DNA of 64,000 nt. It comes from Rhynochetos jubatus. Its lineage: Eukaryota > Chordata > Aves > Eurypygiformes > Rhynochetidae. A program made the position numbers and the translations under genes. Shown in pieces: positions 24,064 through 37,500 of the stretch. The notes beneath the pieces are model-generated. The model saw only the letters and a list, made by a program, of their open reading frames with translations, was not told the origin of the DNA and made no database searches. Location: the NCBI GenBank assembly GCA_027574665.1, contig CM050651.1:8123501-8187500 (forward strand), read 5' to 3'. Position 1 is the first letter of the stretch; every line of letters begins with the position of its first letter.

Positions 24064-26369
24064 TATTATAATAATTAACATACTGTACTCTACTATTATA
24101 TGTAGTGTTATCACTGGTATAGTATGGAGAGTAACAAACATACACATACCAAATCAGATACGGGTGTTCCACTGCTGACAGAGATAAAATACGTATATTT
24201 AAAGAGCGATGCTAAACTTCAGTGTTGGCGAGGATTTTCTCTGTACATTTCTGTACCTTCTGATAATTTCCTTATATTTTCTGTAGGAAAAAAAAAAAGA
24301 AATAAGGTACTGTATGGTTAATAAGTGTTAGGTATGTGATGTATTCTTAATATTGAGAGAATAGACATGGCTGGAAAGTCCAATGCTCCTTTTGTCAAGA
24401 GAGAATCCCAAAGCTCCTACTAGGTCAAAGATAAGAATACACACTGCTTGTTGGTGAAGGTATTACTGTCCATAAATTTTTATAACTGGCACTGTCATAT
24501 TAAGTTCAACCCAAGATTTATTTCAGAGGTCCCTGCAAATTAAGTGGATAGAAAGGGACAAGTAGTTACGATGGGAAATCCTGGTTCATTCCCCTCTCCG
24601 TGGTAACAGCGTGAGAGTGGAGATTATGGGAACAAGGGGAAATGTGGAGGATTCAGCTGGTAATTCTCTTATTTACACAGCGAGTCTCAAATCTAATCTC
24701 ACAGTGCAGTCTCATCTCTTACCTGCTCTTTATTTATTCAGTTCCTAAAGCTAACTCGTTTATTAATGTGGAAAGGTGCAATTTAGAAAAGCACAATTTA
24801 ATTTGCTTCATTCCTTCTTCACAGTCTCCAGTGTTGAAGTGGGAAACAAAGACCTACCAACTTGAAAGCACTGTGGGTTATTAAATGACATTATTCTATC
24901 TCCTTAGTGCTAAAATTTTGCTTTTCTGCTGAATATATCGATGATTAAGAGCAAAGTGGCACTTTGAAGGATAGCACCAACTCAGGCCACCGTAGCCAAC
25001 ATGCAAAGTGAAGAGCATACCAGTACATGCTATTATAACATTGCAGTTTCAATACCTTGCAGTCAGCCTGCAGGTGAGAGAGGGGAGAGAGCAATTTTCC
25101 TTTGGTAGGTGGGTACAAGGAGGGCAGCCACATGCTGTCAGCCATACCTTAACTGTTGTGAGGATGCTTTACGGACAGCAGTGCCCTCCGGCATCCTGCT
25201 CCGGTGACCAGGCAGCAAAAATTGCAGGGTCAGTGGTGTTTAAGGGCAAGGCTTTGAACAGCATAAGATCAGACATAAGCCTGGTCTGCTTCAGGCTGTG
25301 TTTGTTGAAATTGAATTCATCAATGAAAGAGCCACCCTCAAAAATACAAATTGCTTTTGCCAGTTTACAAGTAGTTGGAAACAGGCGCAGCCAGGCTTGT
25401 TGCTAACACTTACCATTACGTATTTCAGATGTGATGATTTTCTGCTTCTACAGTGTCATAAAATTGCTCTGCAAGAAACTGGGCAGTGGAAGGCTTTGAA
25501 AGGGAATTTTGTGTTCTGGTGCACCAGTCACCTGTCTGCTGAAAGCAAGGTTCCTTTTTTGGGGTACTCTAATATTGAACCAGCTTAAAAATAACAAATT
25601 CTCTGTGCAATAAATGGATAAAAAACAGTAATAGACCAAAGCTCTGCTAAAGTGTTGGGATAAGACAGATGTAGGACTGTTCAGAAAACCTTCCTATGTA
25701 TCGATTTCATGGTCTAGATACCTTTCTTGCATCCTGACTCTTTTCCAAGATGAGTCCCAAGCCTGCAATTTTCTGCCTTCCACATTGTGGTTTCTGTGCT
25801 GCACCGAGGGGATGCTAGAGCTGGACAATCAAAGGAGCAGAGTCTGAGGATGCTGCATAGATGAGACAGAGCAGAATTTAGCTTGTATTCTAAAACAGGC
25901 ATTTCCTTCCTCGATAGAGAAAATGGATGTAAATAGCACTGAATAATAGAGGTACAAGCAGGAAAAAAAAAATCTTACCTGCTCATCTCCAGTACGTTTG
26001 CTTAGCTTTTTTGAAAGGACCTTCATATTATGGCGTTTTTCAGTGGTAGATATGTTTGTGTTGCCATTTAATTCATTACCCAAGGGTCTACAGTGTAAAA
26101 TACAATTTTCATACTTGGATTCCAACCATACCTGCCATGCATAATAAAAACCACACATTCATTTCACAAAAATAAATCGTTCTTTTTGGAGGCACGTTTT
26201 ATAGATGGCTGAATCTGCAGTGTTTCTGATTAGTCCAAATACAAAGGAAAGGAAAAGAAAGAAAAAATTTTCTCCCTCTGGATATTTGTTCACAGTGTTA
26301 CAACAGCTTCTGGGAAGCTGGATTGCCCTTTTCTTTAAACAGAGTATTACTTGTTAGCCATGTGTATCA

Positions 26370-26383
26370 CACAATTAATTGTG
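26370..26383. repeat. 14-bp perfect palindrome
   Basis: CACAATTAATTGTG is its own reverse complement and has two overlapping AATTA homeodomain cores. It sits in an AT-rich stretch with another CAATTA core directly downstream. Confidence 0.7.
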
Positions 26384-27755
26384 AGACAATTACTTCACTG
26401 TCTGCAGAGCAAGGAGAAATGTATGAGTGCAGATACGTTCTGGCTTGCTAATGTGCTCACAGGCAGCTTCATACAGCTGCCCCAAGGCTTTATCCCTCTT
26501 TGCTGTCTGATTTTAAGACCTGGCCATGCTTGGCGGGCTCATCAAAACAGCCACAAACCCAGCACCGAAGTCCCTTTGTGAGCGATGAGATGACAGCATC
26601 ACCGAATGGGATTGACAGCGCAAGTAGAAGCTCCTTACAACACCTGTTGAGTCATTTATGTTTATGATTTATGATAGCGCCTTTTGTTTGCTTTGCTCTG
26701 AAAGCGGCACTCTGCACCGGTGGGGCATAGCTGTCGCAACAGGCGTACGGTGGACCAGCATGGTTCTGCTGGGTGCTTAATGTCCTGAATTTCCGTGGAA
26801 GTAAATGTGATTTGTGGTTGCCCAGCACCTCGGAGGAGCAGGCACTAATTACCAAGCAGCGAGTGGAGTAGTGAAAAGCACCAAGTGCAGAGAAGATATC
26901 TATGATACAACCCAGAAGATTAAGAAGCGGTCACACTTGCTCACACGCAGTCATTAACCACTGTGTTTTATAAAATAATAATGACATACAGTGTTCCCTG
27001 CAGTTCATGCTTGCTTCTCTGCTAAATGTAACACACGTTGGTAATGGGGAACATAAATATTCCAGCATCTCTGAAATGTGCACAGAGGATGGGAACGCTG
27101 TAGCTCCTCTGTCCTCAGCTTGCCTATTGCTGGGCGTACAGCCAGTTTAAGAGCATAGAAAATCGGTAGTGTCCATAGGAAGATGTCTGTGACTCAAGGC
27201 CAAGAAGAAATCCCATATACATCTCCAATATCTGCTTAAAGCTGTCGTTCCTTAAGCCAGGTCTTATTTGGAACCTCTCTGGAGCCAAACAAATGATGAC
27301 TTCTGCATTCCCTGGGTTGTAGATGTGTCCCTAAACCACCTGACTGCAGAAAGCCCAAAGCATTGTAAAGGCTTTAGGGAACAGCTCACATTTCTTACCA
27401 TCTCTGCTGGGTTTTCATATCACTGGGCTGGTTCAGGGGTAATATATCAGCATATACTAATTTTGAACACACTTGCTAGTCTACTTTTGTGTCAGGGTTT
27501 TAATACCAAGTGAGGTTTGCTGTGCCTGTTTAACTGAAGTAAAAATAAATTTGCAGAAGGTGGGAGTTGTGTGTGTGATTCAGCAGGAGAAGTAACTCCC
27601 AGGACTCCTACTGTCTTATCAAGTGATCTTGAGATTTTAGTGGCATGGGTTTGGATACCATGCTTCTGATGGCTGAATAAATAGCTCAATAAATAAGTAC
27701 AGGATCTTATCAGTCATTCATTCTGATCTGCAGTTTGATTCAGCATGCAAATTAA

Positions 27756-27760
27756 GATTT
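27756..27760. other. 5' target-site duplication of solo LTR
   Basis: GATTT immediately precedes the LTR start TGTGCTGC and matches the GATTT directly after its 3' end. Five-base duplications are typical of ERVL (class III) and some other retroviral integrations. Confidence 0.85.
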
Positions 27761-28035
27761 TGTGCTGCTTTTGGCTGAGATAGAGTTCATTTTCTTCATA
27801 GTAGCTGATATGAGGCTGTGTTTTGGATTTGTGCTAAAACAAGTGTTGATAACACAGGGGTGTTTTTGCTATTGCTGAGCAGTGCTTACCTAGAGCCAAG
27901 GCCCTTTCTGCATCTCACACCACCCCACCAGTGAGGAGGCTGGGGGGTACACAAGAATTTGTGAGGGGACGCAGCTGGGACAGCTGGCCCCAACTGACAA
28001 AAGGGATGTTCCATACTGTACAATGTCATACGCAG

Positions 28036-28044
28036 CATATAAAG
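28036..28044 (+). promoter_or_regulatory. LTR TATA-like box
   Basis: CATATAAAG lies about 185 bp upstream of the ATTAAA signal, the expected U3 promoter arrangement. Whether it is still active is unknown. Confidence 0.6.
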
Positions 28045-28223
28045 CTGGGGGAAGAAGAAGGAAGGGGAGGGACTTTCAAAGTTACAGTGATGACTTCCCA
28101 AGTAACTGTTATGCATGATGGAGCCCTGCTTTCCTGGCGGTGGCTGAACACCTGCCAGCCATGGGAAGTGGTGAATGAATTCCTTGGTTTGCCTTGCTTG
28201 TGTGTGCAGCTTGTGCTTTACCT

Positions 28224-28229
28224 ATTAAA
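28224..28229 (+). terminator. LTR polyadenylation signal ATTAAA
   Basis: ATTAAA occurs in the context CCTATTAAACTGTCC, as in other copies of this LTR, followed by a TTTTCTTATTTTT-type downstream element. Confidence 0.65.
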
Positions 28230-28355
28230 CTGTCCTTATCTCAACCCACAACTTTTCTTATTTTTACCCTTCAATTCTCTCCCCCATCCAACTGTGGGGA
28301 GAGAGAGCGAGTGGCTGTGTGGTGCTTAGGAGCCAGCTGGGGTTAAACCGTGGCA

Positions 28356-28360
28356 GATTT
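28356..28360. other. 3' target-site duplication of solo LTR
   Basis: GATTT directly follows the terminal GGCA of the LTR and is identical to 27756-27760. The intact duplication suggests that the insertion is not extremely old. Confidence 0.85.
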
Positions 28361-31140
28361 GAGTTTTCATCCATCCTGTAGGGAAAGAAAACATTTGAGC
28401 AAAATGTATTCACATATTCCTCTAAGACTCTCCCAGAACGATTCAATCAGGATCCAGACTTCTGGGTGCACTTACACATAGTGCCCAGAATAAAACTCTA
28501 ACACAAACCTTACAAGATGATTAACTTCACTCAAAAAAAAAAAAAACCAACAAAGACACTTTGCTATGGTCAGCTCTTGCCCTCTGTTCCTGATTAACTT
28601 TATTGGAACACATATAGGATTATGTGTGCGTGTTGCAGCTTTCCCACCAATGCTAAAGGAAGTTTTGCGTTTACAATAAAGAAAGCAGTAATAGACCTCG
28701 CAGGGTTGATCTTCATCCACAGTCACGGCTCGCAGAAGCAGTTTTGAATGTGGTCTGTCACTGACAAATTTCACAGAGGCAGGGACATCCTCTCAGGGAG
28801 GCCTACAGGCTCATCTGGAGAGCTCTGGGAAGGAAGAGTTCAGACTCAGCTGAGGCTTATTTATCTCCAATACTCCCCCGTCCTTCAAGGGAAGGTGCCA
28901 CGAAACAGAGGGAACAAAGGGAAAGCTTTCCACCAGCTCCTGCAGTCTCCTTTCTCAGCTTTTCTTTGCCTTCCCCCATCCGTTTATCATTAAAACTTAC
29001 GTATATAATAGAGGAACATTTAGTTACGTCTCTTGGCACTTTGAATTAACAGAGTTGCCTTCACAGTACCAAATCAGACAACATTTCCAGGGCGACCTAT
29101 TGAAAATCTTATGAGAACACAGGCAGAAGCACTAATAGTGTGTGTATCATTAACTTCAAGCTGATGGAACATTAACTGCTTAATTCCTGCCAAATATACC
29201 AGATACCTCTTCCAGCACTATGTTACTGTTTGAAGATTACCTGCCAGGAACTGATAGTAGTTTAACTTTGGTTATATCAATTCAGAATTTGTGAGGCTTG
29301 AAGCACTTACTAGACATAAATAATGATGGAATCCTTTCAAACAAAAGGCAACATTTCAGAAATTGCCTTATTTTGTATTTTCCTAGGTTGTTAGAATTCA
29401 TGACTTTTTAGCTCAAACATTTGCAGCCCTTCCGAACTGTTGAGTTTCAGGAAGTCTGAGGAAGAGGAGCACTGCACCAAGACATAGGCTGGAGTGCCTG
29501 GGAAGGATTTTGATGACAAAAGTTGGAGTACAGCTAAGGAGGTGTGCAATCCCACAGAGGTTTCCATGTTCTTTGTTCTGATCCAGCTGTAAGAAGTGTT
29601 CCATTACGGCCCACTGGATGGCTCTGTGATCATTTAGTCATGGGGCAAGGCTGAATTAAAACACTGTAGATGAGGAGTCATTTTACTTTTGTCAGTAGAA
29701 CTTGAGAGGTGCCAAATTTATCTGTGTAGGACCCGAATGAGTCCTCTGAGCACCTTTTAAAATTCGTCATAGTCATCTACTGATCAAATTCAGCAGCACC
29801 TCCCCAGAAAATTTGCTGTGCCAATAAGTCAAGTTTTTTTCTCTGATTTGGTTTGGGATTTTCGCCTCCTCTTAATTGGATCAGGAGTAGAAGAGGCAGA
29901 AAAAAGGAAGAGTAGCACTTTGAAAGTTTGTCTCTTGGAAAGAGGGGCAGCTAAAGGTTTGAGATTTTAGCTCCATGTCATTTGGAGGTATAAAACATCA
30001 ACATATGATGTTTTGGCAACTGTTACTGCCAAGTTAAAAATTACTCAGCAACTTCCAAGTATAGGGAAGATGAGAGGAAGTCTGCCATCTCTTTTTCCTC
30101 TGCTGTTGGCAAATGGTGGACATCAGTGAGAACCCTGAGGCTTAGAAACGTCAGGATCAGCTTGGCTTTGTTGCAAACGCCCAGTGAAAGTGAAAGAGAT
30201 GAGGTACCTCATCATGAAAAATGAAAACTTCTTGTGAAAATTTCATCTCAAAGTCTTAAAAGGAGAGAAATAGATCATACACAGCTATTTTTATAAAAAT
30301 CATATAGACCCCTATAGTATTCAACTAGAATCATCATTTTCCATACATACTGCTATGGTGTTTTTATCCACAGGACAAAAAGCGGTATCTTTGCAAAGTG
30401 TAATGAATAAAACTGTCAAGCCAGAATCTGTGGCATCTGCTAGCTGAGCTGCTTATTCAGGACAGGATGATACTACTCCTGTATACCGAGAAATGCTTAT
30501 TCTACCTTTATAACCAAGGAATTCCTCAGGAAAAATCTCTACTCTTTATGTATCTTTGAAGAGCTGACTAGTGTATATAATCTGTCTATGGTGCTCTCAG
30601 TCTTGACTGAAATTTGTGATTTGGGACAAAAATACAAACTTCATTAGAAGTTTTCTTCCCCTCGTGAGTATTAGGGTAAAAACGCTCCTTGATGGAGATA
30701 CTGTGGGAAACTCTGCCTGCCTGAAGATGTATGCATTCATACTGGCATGCACCTTGTGTGACACCGGATCCTGAAACATTAGGGGCTGGAATGAGGTCAG
30801 GAATTAAACTGAAACACTTCGGGGATATGCTGTCCTGGGTTTTTCCTCCTCCCGCACAGCAAGGGATTGACTGGTGAGTTATGCACACCACAGTCTGCAC
30901 AAGCTGGGTAGAGCAAAGTCAACATTTGTCTTACTGAAACTCTCAAATCAACAAGAGTTCATTTATCAGGGGATATACAGGAAAGTTTTATTAATCACTC
31001 AGCTGTTATCCACTCTCCCTGCATTTCCTACACAGGCTTAAAAAGGAGGGGAGAAAAGAGTTAAAAAAGTAAATCCCACGGTCAGGGGCCACCAGTAAGG
31101 GAGTGCTTTATCATAAACCTCTCTTAGCTCTGTGCCAGGG
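28361..31140. other. Non-coding unique sequence
   Basis: Short open frames only. An A14 run lies at 28533-28546. No repeat family or motif cluster stood out. Confidence 0.55.
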
Positions 31141-31169
31141 CAGCGTTTCACCCTGGATTGTGCTACCAG

Positions 31170-31225
31170 AGGATAACTCATGGTTGGGAGGGACCCAGAG
31201 GGACATCCAAGCCCCTGCGCCAGCC
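31170..31225 (-). mobile_element. Possible CR1 LINE relic
   Basis: The phrase ACTCATGGTTGGGAGGGACC followed by CAGAGGGACATCCAAGCCCCTGC resembles the reverse complement of the CR1 3' end ('ATAGAATGGTTGGAAGGGACC..AGATCATCCAGTCCAACCCCTGC'). The tail repeat is missing and divergence is high, so this is tentative. Confidence 0.4.
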
Positions 31226-33105
31226 ACTGGTACGGGGAGGCACAGGGCATTCATCCACCTGTACCATGTCTGGCACCCACTAGGTCCTGGCCAGATGCCA
31301 GGGACCAAGACACTGAGGAAGTCATCGCGACTGGGTTAATGATGACATGAAGCTGTATTGACCAGCTCTTCAGTGTGCTGGTGGGAGATGAGGTGCCTCC
31401 TAGGCTGGTCCGACTGCAGGGGTGCCTGCCCACTGAGGTGGGGGCTGTGGTGGGAGGACAGGAGATTCACACCAAGGCTGCACAGTAGAACTCTGGTGAA
31501 TCCACTGCTGTTTTGGCTGTAGTGTAATAGGAATTAATATGTACGCATATATATATATGTATTTGCAAATATACTATCCATGTAGATAGAACTATGACCC
31601 TATAACTGTATTTTCCCTATGCATCTAACCATCCCTATCGGTATACACATGCCTCTTGGTTTTAGACTTGAAGAGATTAAATTCCACCCAACGGACATTG
31701 CAGGCCCCTTGTCCCTTTATGGATACTGACACCTGGTTCCTTGTATCAGGAATTTCACCAAAAACCTATTTTTGTTCCCGAGGACAAATTTAGATTGTGT
31801 TTGTATTCAGTAAGAGTCGGGTGGCCAATTGTACTTGCCCCACAAATGACTAACATACACAGTTCAATTCAAGCATGTAATTAATGGTCACTGCTTAAAA
31901 GCTGTATTTCATTTGATTTATAGCACATGACATTCTTTTTCAGCCCCACTCGTTAATTAGCCCTATTAGTAGCCCTTTCTTCCACCGTCTTTCATCGGCA
32001 ACATGCAAGAGTTTCCTCTTGTTGTGGGGCAAGGGGATGAAGCGAAAGCCTTGCTGCAAAATTAGCTGCAGGTTACTTGTCTCCTTCTCCCACTCACTAT
32101 AGCTGCAGCTACGCTGGCAGCCTCAGGTGCTTGGATCCTGCCATGCCGAGAGGACCATGTTTACATTTTGGTTCAGGATTGTAGCAAAACACTCCTTAGC
32201 TGTGACACGTTGGCGCTACGTGGTTATAGGGATGGGGACGCGTGCTTGCCTTGGCAGGATGGCAACATCTTCCTAGCTGGCGTGAGCAGTCTTCCCTCTG
32301 CAGGATCCCCAGCGCTTGGGAGGCTTGTGGTACCTACACGTCTGGTGAAGAAACCTGTCAGCATCAGTCACAGTAGGAACATGCGGGCCAGCTTGGGCCA
32401 GACCACTTTGGGTGATGATGTCAGAGCCAGGCTGAGAGGAGAAATATTGGGGGGTGGTGTCTGGGGCAGGTGGTGCTGGTGGTTGTTCCCAGTGAACCTG
32501 CCCCAAGACCTTGTCCATTAGCTCGGCCATGGGCTATCCTGCGCCAGCCTCGACCTGCTCTGCTGTGACTCCCCTGATGTCTCCCTGGCATGGTGGGTAC
32601 GCCCCAACTGCTTACGCAGCCCGAAAGATACCCATTAGCAGCGAAGATCAAGCTGGAGTGAAAAAGCAGAAATAAATAATTGGGAGCACACTCCTGAGTC
32701 AGGAGAAACTAATATTTGAGAGGAAAATGTGTATTCTGCCAAGTAATACTCTGAAGGTTACCTCTGAATACTCTCGCCCTGCTTGCAAGTAGCTGGGCAA
32801 TGCTCGGAGGCCGTCTCATGGTCATGGATAGATCAGCAAGCCTCTTTATAAGCCATGTCAACCCCATTTAATTATTTTGCTTCACACTCTGGTGCCTTTA
32901 ACACAAGGTGTTCTCTGTGCCTACAGCTGCCTGGGTGAAGTGCAGCTGATTTAAAGGTTGGAGGGGAAGAAAAAAAAAAAAAAAGATTCATTCTGTTTTC
33001 CAAGGAAAGTAAAATGAAATTAAACAAGAGCTAAAAACAATTGCCCTAGTAATCAGCGTTGTGATTAAGGAAATGGACCAGAGAGAGAGACTAAAAGATG
33101 CATCA
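31226..33105. other. Non-coding unique sequence with conserved-looking parts
   Basis: The stretch 31226-31480 and the one at 32160-32620 are GC-richer with overlapping open frames (up to 117 codons) but no domains. A self-complementary (AT)6 tract lies at 31546-31559. The intervals 31905-32010 (CTCGTTAATTAGCCCTATTAG) and 32640-33100 (CCATTTAATTATTTTGC; TAATCA/TGATTA inverted pair at 33050-33067) look like candidate regulatory DNA. An A15 run lies at 32970-32984. Confidence 0.5.
32970..32984. repeat. Homopolymer A15
   Basis: A run of 15 A preceded by GAGGGGAAG; a low-complexity purine tract. Confidence 0.9.
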
Positions 33106-34513
33106 TAAATCTTTAGGATCAGCTCCCCACACGTTGCTTTATGGCAGCTGGCGGCTCAGCACCTTACAAACGCTGTGTGGTTGGTGTGCCAGGAAATGCC
33201 AGGGTGCTGCCTGTGCAAAACTGAAAGCAGCCAGTTCCTCAGCAGATGGAAGCAAAAGCCTCCGTGTCCCAGTTGGAAGAAGGCTACCGGCTGGCAAACT
33301 GCAGCTGTGCCACCTGAGACCTCATCTCCCATTCCTGCTCCTTTGGGTGCTGTTTATGCCCACTCAGGATAACACTGATAAGCCATCACATCAGTGTAGA
33401 TGAGTCTCACTCTTCATCTGTGCAGTATTTTGGAAAATCAGGTCCTTCTGAAATACTCATATAAGGCCAACATAAAGCCTCATTTCGCAGAGTTTACTGG
33501 GAGCCCAGACAACGTGAAAGGCCCTTAGAAAAGGTAAAGACAGAACATCTGAAAATTTTTTTCTAAGGCCACATCAACCACTGCTTTGGCAGGAGAAATG
33601 AGATGAAACAGTTTGCCAAAGAAGGGTGTCAGTGCGTATCTGCTGGCCACGCACATCAGGATGTTGACTTCTCAGGAATGCAAGCTGATGCTTGGACAGT
33701 TTGGCAGAGAAATATCTTTTTATTTCTTATTGATATTTTCTGATATGTAGATAAGCATTACAATTCTGAAAATATATATAAATTACTAATACAGTCCACC
33801 TTGAATGACTAATTACACTGTTCTGCTCAGCTTCTTTGCCAATAATTCCTTGTCACATGACTTCTTCCCCTTAAGTATTTTTTCAAGTCCTTATTTTAAG
33901 AAAAATCATGCTAATATTGGTGGTGTAGACATTGGCATAGACATGTTGGTACACTCGGCCCTATTTCCATTTTCTCCATAGCTTTCCTGAGGTTCTATGC
34001 ATGTAGTTCGTCCCAGAGTTACACTGATGAAGAAGTGGCTTTTGTATATAACTAAGTAACGTCCTTGCTTTTCCTGAGGATTGTAAAATGCCAAGCATGC
34101 CCATGTATTGGATACAAACAGTAAAGGAAACAGCACCCCAACCAACCCCCAAAGAACATAAAACAATACTAGCAATGATCAGCATTAATTTTGCCAGCAG
34201 TTGTGTTTTCCAAATTCTATTCTCCACCTTCTCAAATTGCAAAAGACTCAAATTGCTACTTACACTAACATCGAACTGTAGTAATTATTCTTGTTATAAT
34301 GAAATAAGTGTGTGGGAAAAGAAGCAGGATCGTGTCTACTCTATGGCTGTTTCCATATAAATCAGCCTTTCTGCTGTCGGAAACGTTTCTACACAAGAGA
34401 AAGGAAATGGAATTTGGTCCCTACATGATAAAGTTGACTGAAATGCCACAGCTGCCTATCCTAGGCTTTTCTCTTGAAAATTGTCAGGCCTGATGTATGG
34501 TTAAAATAAAAAC

Positions 34514-34535
34514 CAGTGGGGTAAAAATCCCACTG
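34514..34535. repeat. Short perfect hairpin
   Basis: CAGTGGG at 34514-34520 pairs with CCCACTG at 34529-34535 around an 8-nt A-rich loop. There is no T run on either side, so it is not a terminator-like structure. Confidence 0.7.
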
Positions 34536-37500
34536 CAAACAAACATTAAAAAATATTACAGCAAAAGGATAATTTTCAACTATTATTTTACATTTTCTTT
34601 CACCCATTTTTGCAATTTTTCTATCACATGTTGACAATACAGATTCACACAGTAACATCTGACAGGATTCTTCTCCTTCTATATGTGATTTTTCAAAAAT
34701 CCTTTAATCTTAATACAGGAAAAAATACGCCTTTTAGCAGTTACTGGTAGCTGTTGTTTGTAATTTATGTTAAATTTATGGAATTATTCTACACTAGAAT
34801 TATTACTTGATTATTAAACTTACTACTTTCAGTTCCTTGTTCATGGAGACCATGAATGTTACTGTAATTCTGAATGAAATATAATGATGCACTTTAAAGA
34901 GTGACCTCCCTTACTAGTGAGTACATTTCTTGACTGGTCTATGGAAACCGAAAAGAGAAAAAAACAAGGGGGAAAGACTTTCATCTAGAAGAGCTGTGAA
35001 ATAAATGCAGGAAAGGGGCTGATGGATATGAAGTAGGGAGAGTATGATTTCATGTCTCTAGTGACAGCTAAGATATAACCCAGAAGTAAACACAATACAG
35101 AAGTGTTTTCATGGCTGAAATATTGTTTCAGTATCTGGAAACACTTTTCCCTTTTTCTTTTTTTGTCATGTATATAACAAATGTGGCTTTCTCATGCCTT
35201 TCTGCCCTTGTGAGGGGACAGCAGAGCTGTTTTCTAAGGAGTCGGATAGAGAGTGATACTGTTACTGGGTGCACACAGGAAAAATGTTTGCAGATAGGTT
35301 TACTTGAGACGTGCCAGTTCAGCGTAAAACAAGCTTTAATACCTACCTGTGAAACCCTGCTCTGTTTCTGGAGCAACTAACAGCAGAGATTTCTTATCTT
35401 TTACTAATTTTGGGTTCACTCGTGTTGGAAAATTAAGGGATAGCACTCAGAAATGGAAAAAGCAAAGATGTAGAAAGACTGGAATGTATCTGGAAAACAT
35501 GCTTCCCTATCTTCCGCCTGTCATCGCAGCCATCTCCACCACAGCATTCACAGCCTGACACCACAACTGCCTCTTTGGATCCGACTTTGTCCTGCCCGCT
35601 CAACAGCAGTGGGACTGTGACGGAAGGTGGCACATGCCTGTAATTCAGTAGGCACTTGGCAGGCCCTTCTCATCCCTTCTGGCAAAAGATTAATGTGCTC
35701 CCAGACGTTACTGGGTTTTCCGTGCAACTTGGGTCAGCAACGCCTACGGTCAGCCCCAAGGAATTCTTGGCAGGGGCACAGCCCGGATCCCAAGCTGTGA
35801 GATGCGCCTGTGTCCAAGAGCAGCTGGGTCTGGTCGGTCTCTGAGCCAGGGACTGGACTGTCAGCATGCATGTGTGTACATGTGCGAGAGAGAGGCCGGG
35901 GAGAAAAACAAAAAGAAAAAAAGAAATCTAGTCTGCAACATCACTCCATAGGAATGATTTAGTTGGTGGTATGTGAAAATCGTTGGATTTCTGCTTTATA
36001 GAGAAAATGATCCTTGGAGCCAGCTTATCACATATCTCCATCTGTGGGAAGTTCACATCAGATGAAGGGGTGGTATGAATAAAACAGGCTACTGGCTATT
36101 TTCACAGTGTGTGTCCCCAGCCCCTCCCCTCTGCATTTCTCTGCAGTTTTAGATTCCAGCTGCCTCTAGAGCCTTCTTGTGAGTTGTCTCTTATTTTTGG
36201 TTTATTTATCCAGAAGATGCCTTTACATTCCCAAAGGTCTGAAATGTATTGACTGCAATTTCTGTTGTGATGGCTGGTTGTTACATGGCGTTAGTAAATC
36301 CATGAATGTAGCTTCAGCTTGGCAAGAAGAAAAGGAGATGAAAAATGACTGTATAGGAGAGAGGGAGAAAGGTCGAAGTGCTAGATGTTATCCTGAAAAA
36401 CAGCATTTTGTTAATAAATATATTGTTTGCCAAGAGTGGCAGACCTTGGAATATCTATGCTGTGGAAAATCTCTCTTCTAACCTATCCAAAGCACTACGA
36501 TGCTTTGCCACGTGGACAGAAACTGTCCACCCAAGGATCATCTCCGAGCCAAATCCTTTCCCTCTAAGTCAATAAGCACTCAGAGCTCTTGAGGATATTT
36601 TGCCAGGCTGAGAGCAGCTCTTGGATGAACTCACAGGAATGCTGGTCACATTGTTACCCCTGTGTTCAGAGCTGAATTTATTGTATGTCTATCTTATGGG
36701 AAAATTATTTAAACCAGAAGATAGAATGCTGCAGGAAGCATTTCCTTGCAGTGAGAGAAGACCACAACATCACAGAGGACAGAATTCACTTTTATCTGAT
36801 CTTTCAAAAGTCTTTACTTCAGCTGAAGCAAGAGATAATATATTAAATGTAAAACCCTCTGCGCTGAATGCCTTTTCGCCTTCTGATACTGGTTCTGAAT
36901 TTCTTTCTATAGCGTGCTGATGGCTGTTCAGAGCTTGACACAGATATGTGAGGTGGGATACTTTCTCCCTTTCTAACAGACTTTGGAAACGTGCAGTTAT
37001 CTGGCACACACCATTCATTTCTGCTGGAGTGACATCAGTAGCTCAAGTACAGCTTCTCAGTATCACGGGAGGAAAGAAGTGATAGCAGACTGCTGATTAC
37101 CCAGGAGAAATTTCCTTTCTAATAGAAACAATACCCTCAAAAAATCATTGATACTGTAGTGATTAATCAGGGCTTGACATGTGATGCTGGATGGAAATGA
37201 AAAGGGGATTTTAATTATAAGCCCAGTTCTACATTTCCCAGTTGTCACAGTCACCAAAACCCTTAATGATTTGTAGGTATGAGATTGAAATGGATATTTA
37301 CTGTGTGTCAACACCTATGCGAAGTTTCTCCTTGCACAGTGGGACATATTTTCCAAACTGTCAAGAAAGTATCAAAGAGTCAAAGTAATCGGACTCCATA
37401 AATACTAATATAATTAAGGCAGTTGCAAATTGGCAACTGAATCTCCCAAGTGACAATCCCATGGCCATTATAAGGTGCCTGTTGTGGAAAATTCTCCATT

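Larger units (their letters stand above)
20761..27755. other. Non-coding unique sequence
   Basis: No supported gene. Notable small items are the CpG cluster at 21152-21175, the enhancer-like block at 21530-21650, an A15 run at 21238-21252, a 9-bp-period repeat at 24037-24063 and a 14-bp perfect palindrome at 26370-26383. Open frames up to 132 codons (25008-25406) show no domain and no exon structure. Confidence 0.55.
27761..28355 (+). mobile_element. Solo LTR of an avian endogenous retrovirus (ERVL-type)
   Basis: This 595-bp element starts TG and ends CA (TGTGCTGC...CCGTGGCA) and is flanked by the 5-bp duplication GATTT. The body matches, from memory, a very common avian LTR: a GCTGAGATAGAGTTCATTTT start, a TATA-like CATATAAAG at 28036-28044, the phrase TGATGGAGCCCTGCTTTCC, an ATTAAA polyadenylation signal at 28224-28229, and the end GGCTGTGTGGTGCTTAGGAG...GGTTAAACC. 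Transcription would run on the plus strand. No internal gag/pol/env sequence is adjacent, so the provirus was lost by LTR-LTR recombination. I believe Repbase files this near TguLTR5, but the exact name is uncertain. The 132-codon frame at 27931-28329 lies wholly inside the LTR and is not a gene. Confidence 0.93.

Noticed and set aside
27931..28329. 132-codon open frame
   Set aside because: Lies entirely inside the solo LTR and does not match a retroviral protein.
31546..31559. (AT)6 tract as a cruciform or promoter element
   Set aside because: A common short microsatellite with no supporting context.
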